This document shows positions 40,866 to 41,196 of a DNA stretch of 41,196 bases, one piece after another. Position 1 is the stretch's first letter. Every line of letters starts with the position of its first letter. The translations under genes and the position numbers were made by a program. This stretch comes from UBA940 sp031548515. GTDB taxonomy: Bacteria; Bacteroidota; Bacteroidia; Bacteroidales; Rikenellaceae. The DNA lies in the NCBI GenBank assembly GCA_031548515.1, contig JAVBRB010000035.1, positions 1-41,196 of the forward strand, in the 5' to 3' direction. The notes under the pieces were generated by a model that was not told where the DNA came from, searched no databases, and was given only the letters and a program-made list of their open reading frames with translations.

Positions 40866-41196
40866 ATGAAAAAAATAATATTTTCTTTGACAGCGGCTGT
40901 CGCCATCCTGGTTTCCTGCGGAAAAGGCGAAAACGTACAGCCCGACGGCGGCGATATACGTACCATCAAAGTTCCGGCGCTGGCCGAAATCGCATCTGAT
41001 GTCACTGAACTTGGCGTCTTCGATGCGGAAGGCGATAATATGATTTGCCACGCACCGTACAGCGCCGAAACAGGCTGCAACCTGACACTGCCCGCTACGG
41101 TGAGCGAGAGCATAATGATAGATGTGCCGAGTGTCTCGGGTCTTAAAATCTATATAGGTACTGTCAGGTGCATGACGGACGGTGAAAAGAATGGAC
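40866..41196 (+). CDS. Lipoprotein of a small tandem family, copy 2 (3' end outside window)
   Basis: Truncated by the window edge after 110 residues. Lipobox LVSC gives Cys18. It is a clear paralogue of the preceding gene: TIKVPALAEI, YSAETGCNLTLPA and GLKIYIGTVRC match position for position, and both have an Asp/Glu/Ser-rich stretch before the Gly-Leu-Lys motif. The 50-nt gap and matching leader suggest a local duplication. Confidence 0.8.
   Translation, partial: MKKIIFSLTAAVAILVSCGKGENVQPDGGDIRTIKVPALAEIASDVTELGVFDAEGDNMICHAPYSAETGCNLTLPATVSESIMIDVPSVSGLKIYIGTVRCMTDGEKNG

Overview
The window reads as a chromosomal segment of a Bacteroidales bacterium, most likely Rikenellaceae/Alistipes-like. 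The taxonomic signs are Bacteroidetes-type promoters (-7 TAnnTTTG, at best with a -33 TTTG 19-21 nt upstream), fimbrillin-type pilus genes, BACON and DUF3575 domains, an RRM RNA-binding protein, an INS-less prolyl-tRNA synthetase, and many SPII lipoproteins. No phage, transposase, integrase, CRISPR array or rRNA was seen.

Layout. 1-930 (+): end of thyA, then folA. 1018-6821 (+): a heterodisulfide-reductase-like electron-transfer cluster (HdrC-like, HdrB-like, a short HdrA/QmoA-like flavoprotein, a second HdrC-like protein, and a cytochrome b-like/ferredoxin/HdrD fusion), with a YbaK-type aminoacyl-tRNA deacylase translationally coupled at its end. 6875-16373 (-): a TetR-headed tripartite efflux locus with two TolC-like channels, two periplasmic adaptors, two ABC ATPases (a split YbhF) and two ABC-2 permeases; a run of palindromes lies between the ATPase and permease genes. 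16875-18602 (+): a BACON/LamG lipoprotein. 18753-20237 (-): proS. 20430-23586 (+): a Tyr/Trp- and Ser/Gly/Arg-rich repeat lipoprotein and a FadL-like outer-membrane protein. 23895-23981: tRNA-Ser(CGA).

24168-30562 (-): a compact eight-gene surface-glycan operon in which nearly all neighbours overlap. It encodes a polytopic GT-C-like protein, a WecE-type sugar aminotransferase, an EamA/ArnE-like small membrane protein, a short GT2, an SDR, a GNAT, an acyl carrier protein and a KASIII-like synthase. My reading is that a dedicated ACP/KASIII/SDR module makes a short 3-hydroxyacyl group that the GNAT could place on the amino sugar made by the aminotransferase. 30677-34760 (-): a fimbrial operon (OmpA/DUF3575-like fusion, DUF5119-like lipoprotein, fimbrillin) with a good -33/-7 promoter. 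35314-35384: tRNA-Cys(GCA). 35637-37698 (-): a cold-shock/RNA-remodelling operon (DEAD-box helicase, cold-shock-domain protein, RRM protein) with a leader of about 240 nt. 38119 to the end (+): a TPR-TM-AraC regulator, a small unknown protein and two tandem paralogous lipoproteins, the second cut by the window edge.

The strongest candidates for something new are the Hdr-like fusion complex (1018-6339), the amino-sugar N-acylation operon (24168-30562), and the structured intergenic DNA at 1784-1943, 3041-3156, 11731-11905 and 16440-16562. All functions come from reading motifs; no database search was possible.
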